64,000 nucleotides of DNA from Brachycybe producta (taxonomy: Eukaryota; Arthropoda; Diplopoda; Playtdesmida; Andrognathidae), in the NCBI GenBank assembly GCA_036925085.1, contig JAUPFP010000003.1:4583979-4647978 (forward strand). The letters run 5' to 3'. Positions 42,661 to 54,742 of the stretch are shown piece after piece. The position numbers and the translations under genes were made by a program. Under the pieces are notes generated by a model. It was not told the DNA's origin. It searched no databases and saw only the letters and a program-made list of their open reading frames with translations. The stretch's first letter is position 1; the number at the start of each line of letters is the position of its first letter.

Positions 42661-43930
42661 TATATGTATGTGGTAGAAATGTGAGTCGCCCAGAGTAATC
42701 TAAAGCCGCGGCAGCATCCTCTAGAGCATGCTGCTATTGCAACCTTATCCGAGTATCCTGCAGCAAATCTCTCCCTTCTTTTAACAAGGAAGTGTTAGAC
42801 AGAAAGTTGAGGAAGGGGGGAGGAAAAACACTTTTTTTTGGTAACCTAACCTAACCTAAAAAGTGTTTTCCCTCCCCCTCCCAACTTTCTTTCTAAAGCA
42901 CCAGGACCACACACCAGGACTCTTTGTTGCGATACATTGTTGCAGAGTTGCTCTGACAGAATGTTGCACGGCAGAGCGGCATTTCGAAGATTTGCATCAT
43001 ACTGAGAAAATCTACTTTCAAAGAAAAAAAAAGTGTTTTCCCTTATCCGAGTATCCAGCAGCAAATCTCTCCCTTCTTTTAACAAGGAAGTGTTAGACAG
43101 AAAGTTGAGGAAGGGGGGAGGAAAAACACTTTTTTTTGGTAACCTAACCTAACCTAAAAAGTGTTTTCCCTCCCCCTCCTAACTTCCTTTCGTTTCTTTC
43201 TAAAGCCTAGTACACACCAGGACTCTTTGTTGCGATACATTGTTGTGGAGCTGCTCTGACAGAATGTTGCGTGGCAGAGCGGCATTTCAAAGACTTGTAA
43301 AGGGATTTGTAAAGGGACGGTATGCGTATACTGACAGCGTATCGTCTATGCTCCAAGAGCTAGAATGGGAATCATTAGCAGGCCGAAGAAATGAGCAAAG
43401 CCTCTCTCTTCTGGGACGTTTGCTGTCTTGTGATAACATTACCCTGCTTAATGGTTTACTAACTAGAAATCCTCGTAAAGGTAGATTTGGGCATTCAAAA
43501 ACTTTCAAAGAATTAATGGCTAGGACTGATGCATTGTTTTGGTCTTTTCTTCCTAATGTTATTAGACTATGGAATTCTCTTCCTGTGAATAGTTCTTTGT
43601 TAGGACGATTTCAATTTCATGATGATGTCTTATTTTTAAATAATGACAATCAGTCGTGATTGGGAGCAATCCCTCCCTGCCACATGGCTTTCGAGCTGAT
43701 TGCAGGTGTATTTAATTGAATTGAATTGAATCATACTGAGAAAATCTACCGCACGGCCCTGACACTTCCTTCATGTATCACTGATTAAAGGCATTTACCG
43801 CCATTGTTTGAAGTAGGGAGATTGAGAGACTTGCTGCAGAGATTGCAGCAGCAGCAGCATATTCTAGAGGATGCTGCCGCAGCTTCAGATTACTCTGGGC
43901 TGCTCAGATTTCTACCACATACATATATAC
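42661..43930. mobile_element. 1.27-kb TIR element with duplicated interior
   Basis: Arms 42661-42735 and 43847-43930 are inverted (GTATGTGGTAGAAAT, CCCAGAGTAATCT, GGCAGCATCCTCTAGA). The interior holds a ~299-bp direct duplication starting at 42743 and 43042. Each copy contains a foldback with TAACCTAACCTAACCTAA at its centre. The second copy is split by a LINE fragment. Confidence 0.7.
43293..43730 (+). pseudogene. 5'-truncated CR1/L2-like LINE, reverse transcriptase C-terminus
   Basis: Codons from about 43294 to the stop at 43657-43659 encode the C-terminal part of a non-LTR retrotransposon polymerase protein. Family-typical pieces are YTDSVSSMLQELEWESLAGR, ARTDALFWSFLPNVIRLWNSLP-like residues and the final short tail. 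It is followed by a ~70-bp 3' UTR and the tail (TTGAA)n, as in CR1/L2-type elements. All catalytic parts are missing, so it is a dead-on-arrival copy. The upstream extension of the frame to 43240 comes from the host repeat. Confidence 0.8.
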
Positions 43931-44289
43931 ATCATTCATTTCAACTCATCACCATATCTAAAATTATCTCAATGATGACGTTACACGCACACATACATAA
44001 TATGTTTTCGATGTTATTCGCCAATGTTGAAAAGCAATTATTTATGCACATTTATACTTCATCCACACTTTGTCAGCGGTTCATTTTAAATTAAGTTGAT
44101 TTAAATAACCATTAGAGAACTGGGACAACACGCTCTCACGGTGTTTCTCTAGCAGAAAACTATACTGCAACAAAGCTCCAGTTTTCGAATCGAGTGCTGA
44201 TCATATTGGCAATAATTAATACAAGATTCACTGCAATGTGTCCTTTTGAATTAATTACAATTACCAATGAGAGAATACTCTTGCAAGAC
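43931..44289. other. No gene recognised
   Basis: AT-rich unique-looking DNA. Confidence 0.5.
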
Positions 44290-44291
44290 TA

Positions 44292-44970
44292 AAGTCCCTG
44301 TTACACTAGCAACTTTTCATGCAATTCAACTTGCAATGCAACCTGTGATGTGACTTGGCAATTAGAACTTTGTAATAAACTTCTATATCACACTATGCAA
44401 CCTAGTTTGTCAATCAAGTTTTCAAAACTTCGTTTATGTCAAGATGTCGACACATTCGGGTGAATCTCGTACGGTATTTGGAAGCCCTTTTACTTTTAAT
44501 CCGCATTTTACTGAATTTTATAATTTCAATTCTATTTTGGATATCCAAGTAAAATGCAGCTAAAAAGTAAAATGACTTTCCATCCACACGAGGATCTGCT
44601 GTGAATCTTAGTGAAAAATCGTACATGATTTTCTTCAATGTCTGCCCCCTTGGTTTGTGTCCATATAATCCATATTGTGAAAGCCATTATGATCAGCTAA
44701 CAGGAAGTTCATAAACCGGAAGTCATGAAACCGAAAATTCATTCAATGTTACATGTCATTCCCGGCAAACGGCCTGATTGGTTGTTTGTCAGAAAGTTTA
44801 CCTGAAAAGTCTGTCAGAAGTTGAACCTCTGCAACTCAATGAGACTGAGTCTCAACACTAGTTAAAATAAAGTTTTATCAAGTTGCATGTCATATCACAC
44901 TATAAACAATGAAGTTGCATGTTACATTGCAAGTTTTATTGCATCAAAAGTTGCTAAGGTGATAGGGGTT
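44292..44970. mobile_element. TA-flanked MITE, second full-length copy
   Basis: Starts AAGTCCCTGTTACACTAGCA and ends with the complement of AACCCCTATCACC, flanked by TA. Collinear with 16680-17371 through AACTTGCAATGCAACCTGTG, ACATTCGGGTGAATCTCGTA and CGGCCTGATTGGTTGTTTGT. More diverged ends suggest an older copy. Confidence 0.75.
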
Positions 44971-45055
44971 TAAAGTGGTTTCTTGCACACCGTCTTACGG
45001 AAAATGCTGATCTTCGATTTTTTTGTTGCAAGAAAGTGTGCAAGATTCACAGCAA

Positions 45056-45300
45056 TATTTAAAGAGACCATTACCTCCTGAAATTTCTTGGCAAAATATT
45101 GTCAAGAATTATTCAACGATTACCAAAACGATTTTTAAAATTGAAAATAAGCCAATAAAACCATAAAAAACTTAAAAATGAAGTGACTATTCATGAGACA
45201 CCAAACAACGTCTTTTTAAATTTCAAGAAACGAAAGTCTACCCTTCTACTCAGTTGCCAATGTTGTCACCTCACATTTCCATAATTCCTAATTCATATTC
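45056..45300. mobile_element. Left half of the 7893-type foldback MITE
   Basis: Matches 7893-8130 (AAAGAGACCATTACCTCCTG, AATAAGCCAATAAAACCATA, TTGTCACCTCACATTTCC). The right arm is absent. Confidence 0.65.
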
Positions 45301-45374
45301 AACTCAATACAACCTTCCAATCAACTCGTGAAACACGTGGCAGATGGAATAATTCAAAAATCAAAGCCATTGTA

Positions 45375-45758
45375 AACCATAACTCCATTGACGTCCAATA
45401 GAAGCGTTCACTAACAAAAAAAACCGGCGATTGTTGCCATTTCGGTGGTACCCGGATCACCAATGGATCACCTTTATGGCGACCCTGAGTGCCACACTGT
45501 GTTTTTTATTATTAATTATTTTATATTTAGTATTATTTTATTTATTTGTATCTTCTTAATGAATAATATACGATTCTTATAGGATGGATTCGAGAAAATT
45601 TAGGATTCGGATCCAAAAAATTTAGGTTTCGGATTCGAGAAAATTTAGGTTTCGGATTCGAAAAAATTATAGGTTTTGGATTCGAGAAAATTTAGGTTTC
45701 GGATTCGAGAAAATTTAGGTTTCGGATTCGAGAAAATTTTGGATTCGTCCCACCTCTA
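45375..45758. mobile_element. GGATTCG-type hAT-like element, copy B, early array
   Basis: Shares the family body (ACTCCATTGACGTCCAATAG, GGTACCCGGATCACCAAT), then about seven imperfect units of the 23-bp motif (45586-45745), then the end GGATTCGTCCCACCTCTA. It is intermediate between copy A and copy C. Confidence 0.8.
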
Positions 45759-45889
45759 ACTTTAATAAAGATTTCCATGAAATAATAACATAAATTGATG
45801 AAGTAAAGTCGAAAAAATCTGTAAATTATTATATTTTGGTTGCTATTAATTTTTCCCCATAGGTGTATAAAGGCCGGATATTCACAAAA

Positions 45890-46195
45890 AAGGGCGAGCA
45901 AGAGCAAACATTTGCTCGTGCTCGCTGATGTATCCTCGTGTTCCCTTGAAATACTTACCTTGCGTCCATAACCGAAGCAAATATGTTCTTATCCACAGTT
46001 GATCCACCGTTTACAGCGAGCACTCTACCACTCTTAATCTGCACGAGCATTTTCAACAATACAATAATCAGGGTCTTTCCTTTGATGTACTGCGACATCC
46101 ACCCAAATCACTTTTGAACACGAGCGAGCGAATGTGTGTTCGCTCGCTAACCTGTACTCACCAGACGACTATTGAGTGAGAATGCTCGCTCTTGC
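45890..46195. repeat. Inverted repeats GCGAGCAAGAGC
   Basis: GGCGAGCAAGAGCAAACATT at 45892 forms a hairpin with TTTGCTCGTGCTCGC directly after it. AGCGAGCGAATGTGTGTTCG then CTCGCT forms a second hairpin near 46129-46150. GCTCGCTCTTGC near 46184 is inverted to the first arm. Probably a small MITE between copies B and C. Confidence 0.5.
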
Positions 46196-47771
46196 TTTAA
46201 TATTATTTCATTTATTTGTATCTTTTTAATCAATAATATAGGATTCTTATATGAAGGATTCGAGAGATTCGAGCACCTTTTAGGATTCGGATTCGAGAAA
46301 ATTCAGGATTCGGATTCGAGAAAATTCAGGATTCGGATTCGAGAAAATTCAGGATTCGGATTCGAGAAAATTCAGGATTCGGATTCGAGAAAATTCAGGA
46401 TTCGGATTCGAGAAAATTCAGGATTCGGATTCGAGAAAATTCAGGATTCGGATTCGAGAAAATTCAGGATTCGGATTCGAGAAAATTCAGGATTCGGATT
46501 CGAGAAAATTCAGGATTCGGATTCGAGAAAATTCAGGATTCGGATTCGAGAAAATTCAGGATTCGGATTCGAGAAAATTCAGGATTCGGATTCGAGAAAA
46601 TTCAGGATTCGGATTCGAGAAAATTCAGGATTCGGATTCGAGAAAATTCAGGATTCGGATTCGAGAAAATTCAGGATTCGGATTCGAGAAAATTCAGGAT
46701 TCGGATTCGAGAAAATTCAGGATTCGGATTCGAGAAAATTCAGGATTCGGATTCGAGAAAATTCAGGATTCGGATTCGAGAAAATTCAGGATTCGGATTC
46801 GAGAAAATTCAGGATTCGGATTCGAGAAAATTTAGGATTCGGATTCGAGAAAATTTAATATTCGGATTCGAGAAAATTTAATATTCGGATTCGAGAAAAT
46901 TTAATATTCGGATTCGAGAAAATTTAGGATTCGGATTCGAGAAAATTTAGGATTCGGATTCGAGAAAATTTAGGATTCGGATTCGAGAAAATTTAGGATT
47001 CGGATTCGAGAAAATTTAGGATTCGGATTCGAGAAAATTTAGGATTCGGATTCGAGAAAATTTAGGATTCGGATTCGAGAAAATTTAGGATTCGGATTCG
47101 AGAAAATTTAGGATTCGGATTCGAGAAAATTTAGGATTCGGATTCGAGAAAATTTAGGATTCGGATTCGAGAAAATTTAATATTCGGATTCGAGAAAATT
47201 TAATATTCGGATTCGAGAAAATTTAATATTCGGATTCGAGAAAATTTAATATTCGGATTCGAGAAAATTTAATATTCGGATTCGAGAAAATTTAGGATTC
47301 GGATTCGAGAAAATTTAGGATTCGGATTCGAGAAAATTTAGGATTCGGATTCGAGAAAATTTAGGATTCGGATTCGAGAAAATTTAGGATTCGGATTCGA
47401 GAAAATTTAGGATTCGGATTCGAGAAAATTTAGGATTCGGATTCGAGAAAATTTAGGATTCGGATTCGAGAAAATTTAGGATTCGGATTCGAGAAAATTT
47501 AGGATTCGGATTCGAGAAAATGTAGGATTCGGATTCGAGAAAATGTAGGATTCGGATTCGAGAAAATTTAGGAATCGGATTCGAGAAAATTTAGGAATCG
47601 GATTCGAGAAAATTTAGGAATCGGATTCGAGAAAATTAGGAATCGGATTCGAGAAAATTTAGAATTCGGATTCGAGAAAATTTAGAATTCGGATTCGAGA
47701 AAATTTAGAATTCGGATTCGAAAAAATTTAGAATTCGGATTTGAGAAAATTTAGGATTCGTCCCACCTCTA
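46196..47771. mobile_element. GGATTCG-type hAT-like element, copy C, expanded
   Basis: Starts in the family body (ATTATTTCATTTATTTGTAT, CAATAATATAGGATTC) and ends TAGGATTCGTCCCACCTCTA, with about 64 tandem units between. The left TIR is missing. Confidence 0.8.
46275..47755. repeat. 23-bp minisatellite (about 64 units)
   Basis: Unit GGATTCGGATTCGAGAAAAT plus TCA or TTA. Blocks of variants are ordered: TTCA units (to ~46820), TTTA, TTTAATA blocks (46855-46915 and 47175-47285), TGTA, GGAATC and AGAATT units near the right end. The 228-codon open frame across it is an artefact, because three units make 23 codons. Confidence 0.97.
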
Positions 47772-48360
47772 TTTTTTTTTTCTCTCTAATTTCTCGATAT
47801 ACAAAAAATGACTATTTTCTCTGATTTTCACCGGCTCAATTTCCTTTCCATTCTCAGGTCAAATAAAAGCTCCGTGTACACTCATACACAAAGTAAATGC
47901 GCGAGAACAAACACAACAAAAAAGTACACACAATAGCCGGTGATAAGTTTATTTAATCGGACCAAAACTCGTCAAAAAGCAATCTATAGCAATAAGAGAA
48001 AAGAATGAGAAAATCCGCTAATCGATTTCCCCAGGGCCAATATATATAATAATAATAGCCCCCTATACCTAGAAAAGTATAGAAAGGTACAAAAGAGGCT
48101 TATATTTACTCTCTACAGTGAAGCTCACAGAGGAATAAAATACAATAGAAAACGGACACGAATCATCAGAAAAGTCCTCAAAGGCTATCATCAGCATTCC
48201 AATGAATAACAAAAAGAAGAAAGAAAAAAAGAGAATTTCTGCTTGAAGTTCTTTTTAAACTTCATCCAAATAACAAGCAGTACTGAGTATACTATACAGA
48301 CGGCCCAATAGTAAATGTATAATAATATAGGCCTCTTACGTGGTAGAAAATGTTGTTCAG
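47772..48360. other. No gene recognised
   Basis: AT-rich unique-looking sequence. Confidence 0.5.
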
Positions 48361-49118
48361 AGACTACCTACCATCACAAAATTACTTCGAAAAATCTCTG
48401 CAAAGAGCGGAGCTAGCATCGTTTTTCTATTGAGTCCATAGACCCAATGATAAAGAAAAAATGTTAACTTTTAAAATACACAGGTCGCGGCGGCAATATG
48501 TCGATTTTTCATATTTAAAGTTGTCCAATATTAAGTTTTCAAACTGCAATGTGCACCTTAATTATATGCTGATCGAGTGATAGAATGACAAAAAATTGGG
48601 AAGTGCAGTTCTATTTTTTAAAAACTATTTCTAAATCGCGAATTTCTAACCATCTAAACCATCCATCGTAAAAAAACGTAAAACAATTTAAAAAAAAAAA
48701 ACAGAAAAAAAAATCAGCACGTGCGCCAATGTGCTGCCTTCACTGTGGTTTAATTGTGGTTTTATAAAATTATTTTTTTGGTATTTTTGCGAGAAGTTTA
48801 ATGGATTTTTTTTTTACTTAGAGCGCGTACTTAAGTCATGTTTAAACATAAAGAGTTAGAAACTCGCGATTTTGAAATAGTTTTTAAAAATAGAACCGCA
48901 CTTACCAATTTTTTTGTCATCCTATCACTCGATCAGCATATATTTAAGGTGCACATTGCACTTTGAAAACTTAATATTGGACAACTTTAAATATGAAAAA
49001 TAAACCTATTCCCACAGTTTTTTCTTTAACATTGATTGGGCCTATGGGATCAATAGAAAAAAACGATGTTAGCGCTCTTTGTGGAGATTATTCGAAGTAA
49101 TTTTGCAATGTAGCTTGT
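48361..49118. mobile_element. TTAA-type palindromic element F9, worn ends
   Basis: Has all inner landmarks in both arms (GCTAGCATCG, CTGATCGAGTGATAGAATGA, TTTAAGGTGCACATTGCACT). The ends are degenerate and TTAA is not clear. Confidence 0.75.
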
Positions 49119-49472
49119 TCAGCATGAGAAAGAAGAGTCACACACGTTCATGCAGTTGAGAAAAACGTGACATCAAAATGACGTCACGTGAAATGCCTTG
49201 AAAAGAGACGAGGCCCTCGTGACTTCTCCCCATATTTTAATTGCGGCATATCATATTTCTACTTTATATGCATCTAATTAGGACAATCGCAACACGAGTT
49301 GACCCAGTCATGTGGATTCTGCAAAGGATCTGTTTCAAGGCAGCCAGCCAATCATTCTATGACATTCAGCTAAACTGTTGATATTTCAGGGCACCAACAT
49401 ACCAGTGTACTAACGTATAGTCTAATTTTATAATTTCTTTGGATAGACATGAAAAAGAATGAAAAGAAACTA
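49119..49472. other. No gene recognised
   Basis: Contains AACGTGACATCAAAATGACG and ACGTCACGTG near 49165-49192. No repeat or ORF assigned. Confidence 0.45.
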
Positions 49473-50248
49473 GAGGCTACATCGCAAAATTATTTCGAAA
49501 AAACTCCGCAAAGAGCGTTAGCATCGTTTTTTCTATTGAGCCCATAGACCCAATGTTAAAGAAAAAATGTTAAGTCGAGGCGGCAATATGTTTATTTTTC
49601 ATATTTAAAGTTGTCCAATATTAAGTTTTCAAAGTGCAATGTGCACTGTGCACTTTAAATGTATGTTTATCTGGTGATAGAATGACAAAAAATTGGTAAG
49701 TGTGGTTATATTTTTAAAAACTATTTCAAAATCGCGAATTTCTAACTCTTACATTAAACTCCACTGAGTACGCGCGCTTTTTGAAAAAAAAACATTCATT
49801 AAAATGCTCGTAAAAACTACAATTGAACCACAGTGAAGCCAACACATTGGCGCACGTGATGATTTTTTTCTGTTTTTTTTTAAAATTATTTTTACATATT
49901 TTCACGAGCATTTCAATGGATGTTTTTTTCTTATTTGGGCGTACTCAATGGAGTTCAATATAAGAGTTAGAAATTCGCGATTTTGAAAAAGGTTTTAAAA
50001 ATAGAACCGCACTTACCAATTTTTTGTCATTCTATCACTTGATCAGCATATATTTAAGGTGCACACTGCACATTGCACTTTTAAAACATAATATTGGACA
50101 ACTTTAAATATGAAAAATAAACATATTGCCGTCGCGATTGTGTATTTTAAAAATTAAACGTTTTTTCTTTAACATATAGGGCTGAATAGAAAAACAATGC
50201 TAGCGCTCTTTGCGGAGATTTTTCGAAATAATTTTGCGATGTAGCCTC
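49473..50248. mobile_element. TTAA-type palindromic element F10
   Basis: GAGGCTACATCGCAAAATTA to its complement, with TTAA at 50249-50252; the left flank reads CTA instead of TTAA. 776 bp, non-coding. Confidence 0.82.
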
Positions 50249-50252
50249 TTAA

Positions 50253-50648
50253 AAACTTTGAGAAAAGGACAACGATGAAAGCAAAGTTAAAAGTAATGGC
50301 TGTAAAAAAAATTATAAAAAGCTTAATTTCCATAAAACTCAGTCAGTGTCTGAAGCACCATAAAATGCGAAAGAAAATATAGTTGTTTTCTATCACTAAG
50401 TTGTTCAAAACTGTCAAGCTTATTCCGAACTTTTTGCAATGCTGTAGAATACTCCAAAAGCAGCAATCATTGGGGAACTCAGCATGTTTACTTTGTGACT
50501 GCATGAAGCCCACCTTATGCAGACGTCGACATAAAAAAATCGCCTTTTCTACTGAGCAAATGTTTGTTTTATTTCAGAACTTGTTGTTTCTGAAATGAGC
50601 CTATTATTGTATTTTTTTTAAAAATGTTAAGAAGGTGAGATGATGTTA
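50253..50648. other. No gene recognised
   Basis: Unique-looking sequence. The open frame 50383-50598 (71 codons) has no motif, although its N-terminal part is less repetitive than its surroundings. Confidence 0.4.
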
Positions 50649-50652
50649 TTAA

Positions 50653-51447
50653 GAGGCTACACATCGCAAAATTACTTCGAGAAATCTCCACAAAGAGCGC
50701 TAGCATCGTTTTTCTATTGAGCCCATAGACATAGATAAGAGACATAGACAGCCCAAAATACACAGTGGCGCCAATGTTTTATTTTTCATATTAAAGTTGG
50801 CCAATTTTAATTTTTCAAAGTACAATGTGCACCTTAAATATATGCTGATCAAGTGATAGAATGACAAAAAATTGGTAAGTGCGGTTCTATTTTTAAAAAC
50901 TATTTCAAAATCGTGAATTTCTAACTCTTATGTTAAACTCCATTGAGTACGCCCAAATAAGAAAGAAAAATCCATTAAAATTGCTCGTAAAAATACCTAA
51001 AAATAATTTTAAAACCCACAATTAAACCACAGTGACGCCAACACATTGGCGCACGTGCTGATTTGTTTCTGGTTTTTTAAAATTATGTTTACGTATTTTT
51101 ACCAACATTTTAATGGATGTTTTTGCTTACGAGCGCGTACTCAATGGAGTTTAACGTAAGAGTTAGAAATTCGCGATTTTAAAATAGTTTTTAAAAATAG
51201 AACCGCACTTACCAATTTTTTTGTCATTCTATCACTCGATCAGCATATATTTAAGGTGCACATTGCACTTTGAACCATCAAAATTGGACAACTTTAAACA
51301 TGAAAAATAAACATATTGCCGTCGCGACTGCGTACTTTAAAAATTAACGTTTCTTCTTTAACATTGTTTCTATGGGCTCAATAAAAAAAAAAACGATGCT
51401 AGCGCTCTGTGTGGAGATTTTTTGAAGTAATTTTGCGATGTAGCCTC
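50653..51447. mobile_element. TTAA palindromic element F11 (best-preserved copy)
   Basis: TTAA at 50649-50652 and 51448-51451; GAGGCTACACATCGCAAAAT left and GCGATGTAGCCTC right. 795 bp with long, well-conserved arms and a short centre with CACGTGCTGATTTGTTTC. Non-coding. Confidence 0.88.
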
Positions 51448-51451
51448 TTAA

Positions 51452-52024
51452 ATAAGAGAAAATTTTTTCCAGTGTGACGTGTGCACGTGTGACTCTAGAC
51501 TTATACAGAAAGAAACTGATCTGACCGAAAACTAATAAGCGCCAAATTCAACACCAAATAAAACGAGATACTTGAACAAATACCGAATTTTATTCAGTTT
51601 TGGCATTTATTTCACAACCGTGCTTTATTTCATTTGGCGTTTGTGCAATTTGACACATATTAAATTCATTTCGTGTTTGTTCCATTTGGCACTTCTTCAA
51701 TTTGCCATTAGATAACAAGCTACCATCCCATTGAACAAGAAAAGGTTCAAAAATGCACGTTGTGATCAGCAATAGCTTTCAAATCACTTAAGGGAATGCC
51801 GTTTGTGACAGATTTCGTTTAATATTTTGGTGCAAAAACAAATACGTAGGTTTTATAGTTTCTGACTTCAATTACAAAAAGCAAGTTGATTAACTTTATC
51901 AAAAGTTTGTTAATTGATCAAAAATTGAATTAGTCAGATAAAAATTGTGTCTATTTTTTTTTCTGACATGAATGGCAGCTCATATAAAACAACCTCTTCC
52001 AGCTGCTTCAAAAGTACGCACGGG
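51452..52024. other. No gene recognised
   Basis: AT-rich. The 60-codon minus-strand frame at 51590-51772 shows no motif. Confidence 0.45.
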
Positions 52025-52238
52025 TGCACATTGCACTTTTAAAACTTATATTTTAACTTACATTTTAAAACTTAATATTGGACAACTTTAAATATGAAAA
52101 ATAAACATGTTGCTGCCTCGACTGTTTATTTTAAAAATCAACATTTTTTTCTTTAACATTGGGTCTACGGGCTCAATAGAAAAACGATGTTAGCGCTCTT
52201 TGCGGAGATTTTTCGAAGTAACTTTGTGATGTAGCCTC
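52025..52238. mobile_element. TTAA palindromic element F12, right arm only
   Basis: GTGCACATTGCACTTTTAAA through CATTGGGTCTACGGGCTCAA to GTGATGTAGCCTC, then TTAA at 52239-52242. Confidence 0.75.
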
Positions 52239-52242
52239 TTAA

Positions 52243-53036
52243 GGGTATTTTCAGGTTGGTATCTTTCAAAAGTTTATTTTGAAAGAAACCAACATGAAAC
52301 CCTTTCTAGTTTCTAAAACACTTTCAAGTTTCTCTAGAATTTCCCATACGAAAGCAAGAATAATCAAGAGTTCTCTAGCCAAGACGGTTTACTGGCACCA
52401 ACAAATATCCTATATCATTATTTGCTAAAAGAGCTGATTCATTTTATCTCTTCCTCAGGCTAAAGGGCTAAGCCAACAGTAAAGCGTAGGCTAAGGACTA
52501 AGAATTATCAAACTTTCCCCTCCTTCCCGCACACAGTTAAAGTTGACAGCAGAGCAAAGCTTAGCTTATAGGCAAGCTCCTACTTGCAGAAAAAGCAACA
52601 AACGAAGAAAAATTACTTTTCCAGTAAAGTAAAATTTCGTAAGATTTCTAGATAGAGAGAGAGATAGAGAGAGAGAAAGAAAGAGAGAGAGAGAGAGAGA
52701 AAGAAAGAGAGAGAGAGAGAGAAAGAAAGAGAGAAAGAGAAGAACCACTTTTTAGTTGTTGAGCGGTCCTGCCGCGTTTTTCCCCCGCTCAAAAGTGGTC
52801 AGTGTGCGAAAGCTCTAAATGCAGAAATGTGGTGGCCCCCCGAATAACTGGACAACAAAGGCGTTAACTAAATTTTAAAGCTGTCACATCCGTCGAAGAT
52901 GGGCTTTAATTCAAATATAAAAAAATAATACGGCCCCCCGCCCCTGCTACTTAAAACATTGCGCCCCCTTTGCACCTCCCAAACCTTCAGCGCCTAATTA
53001 TCCTACCGCAGTCGCGAGGGGGGCTGAGGATCTCCG
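52243..53036. other. No gene; GA-rich tract
   Basis: A GAGAGAAAGAAAGAGAGA tract at 52650-52740. C-rich pieces near 52930-52985. No gene seen. Confidence 0.45.
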
Positions 53037-53333
53037 GCATTCGTTTTTGTAGAAGCAATACTTATGGCCTCGCTGTTGCAGGCAGTCATTTAGAAATCGG
53101 GACGACACACAAGTTGGCTCCGCCCTTTTTATGACGACCGGCAACTTCTAATTTTCTTTGTTGTGTGGTTCGACGTCGAAAAGGGTGGAGCATGTGACGT
53201 CAGACTACATAACCAACCAATTAGAAGTTGCGTTCGTCATAAAAAGGGCGTAGCCAACTTGTGTTCGTCCCGATTTCTAAATGACTGCCTGCAAAAGCGA
53301 GGCCATAAGTATTGCTTCTACAAAAACGAATGC
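53037..53333. mobile_element. MULE-like foldback M8 with extra outer arms
   Basis: The inner part has the TTTAGAAATCGGGACGA arm type. The palindrome continues outward through GCAGGCAGTCA, CCTCGC, ATACTTATGG and GCATTCGTTTTTGTAGAAGC in both arms, total about 297 bp. The arms differ at a few positions. Confidence 0.8.
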
Positions 53334-54311
53334 TTGCAGTGATTGCCTCATTTCAGGGGAGCAGATTCATCCCTTTTCAAATACAAATTCACCTCCTCTT
53401 AATTAATTAATGATCCTCTCTCTCTCTCTAAAATCTCCAAAAAATGCCACATTCTAATAGCTTTAAAAGAAATTCTTTGTGTAAAAATTCACACAAAAGA
53501 AGAGAAAAAGAGAAAGAGAGAAAAAAAAAAAAAAAAACATGATCTGAAGAAGAAGAAAAAAAGAAAGAAACTTCAGAGTAAATTCGCGAAGAACTCATTT
53601 TTTTCTCCACATTTCTTTCAAATTCTTCGTGAATCTTAATTACAAAGACTCACTTCTTAAAGCTAAAACTCTCAATGCAAAGAATAAAAACCTTAGGATA
53701 AAAAAAAAACATAATGAAAGTCAAGAGGACCTCCCCTCCCCTCACCCACCCCTCCCCTTCCACACACAAAAAAGTAAAATGGAAATGACACGAGAAAGAT
53801 TGAGAGGGTGACCGATTTCATTCTACTAAAGGCACAAAAACAAGATGTTTCTTTTCTTTCAAAATAACAACACTAAAAAATAACAAGATCACATAAAACT
53901 CCTGTCTCTAGGAAGAAGAAGAAGAAAAAGAAGAGAAAAAAAAAGCCTCTTTCACAGATGAACTCAGCCATATACTAATGTAACACACATATATATGTAT
54001 GCGCGCGCACATATACACATAGCTGTCTTGTTATTTTCTCTTTTTACTTTTTTTTTAAACCCCTAATGTAAACTTTATTCTTTCAAAGAAGAAAATAGAA
54101 ATTGATGCTTTGAGTAAATATTTAACTAAAAGAAAGGTTACGTTAGAAAAATTAGCCTCCAAACCTTTTTTTTGTATTCATTTATTTCTCTTAATGTAAC
54201 CTCAAAATAAGAAAGTACACACAAAAGGATGAAGAAGAAGAGTATGGCGAGGTTGTTAGCTACACTGTTACAGTATTGGCAAATGATATAATGTATATTA
54301 TTGAATGAGCA
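53334..54311. other. No gene recognised
   Basis: AT-rich with A-rich and GAA-rich tracts (53500-53575, 53915-53945) and a short ATATATGTATGCGCGCGCAC stretch near 53990-54010. No coding evidence. Confidence 0.45.
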
Positions 54312-54742
54312 TCCATCACAAATAAATATCATGACATAACCCAATTAAATGATATATATCACAAATAAATATCATGATATATCACAAATAAATATCATGA
54401 TATACCACAAATAAATATGATATATCACAAATATATATCATGATCTACAGCATATCACAAATAAATATCATGACATAACCCAAATAAATATCATGATATA
54501 TAGTATATCACAAATAAATATCATGAAAAACAGTATATCACAAATAAATATCATGAAAAACAGTATATCACAAATAACTATCATGATGTACCCCCAAAGA
54601 AATATGATATATCACAAATAAATATGATATATCACAAATAAATGTCATGATAAACAGTATATCACAAATAAATATCATGATATACAGTGTATCACAAATA
54701 AATATCATGATATACCCCAAATAAATGATATACAGTATATCA
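54312..54742. repeat. Irregular minisatellite ATATCACAAATAAATATCAT
   Basis: About 15-17 copies of ATCACAAATAAATATCATGA with variable spacers (TATA, TATACAGTAT, CATAACCCA, AAAACAGTAT). Units are 24-40 bp, so this is a loose array. Confidence 0.9.

Noticed and set aside
42842-42857. Interstitial telomere repeat (TAACCTAACCTAACC)
   Set aside because: Only about three units inside a foldback arm; more likely part of the element than a telomere remnant.
43240-43292. N-terminal residues of the LINE-derived frame
   Set aside because: These codons belong to the host direct repeat, as shown by the first repeat copy at 42944-42990, not to the LINE.
46172-46858. 228-codon repeat protein
   Set aside because: An artefact of the 23-bp array; three units give 23 codons and the frame is lost when the variant type changes.
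54312-54742. CRISPR-like regular repeats
   Set aside because: Spacing is irregular and the intervening sequence is related AT-rich filler, so it is a loose minisatellite.
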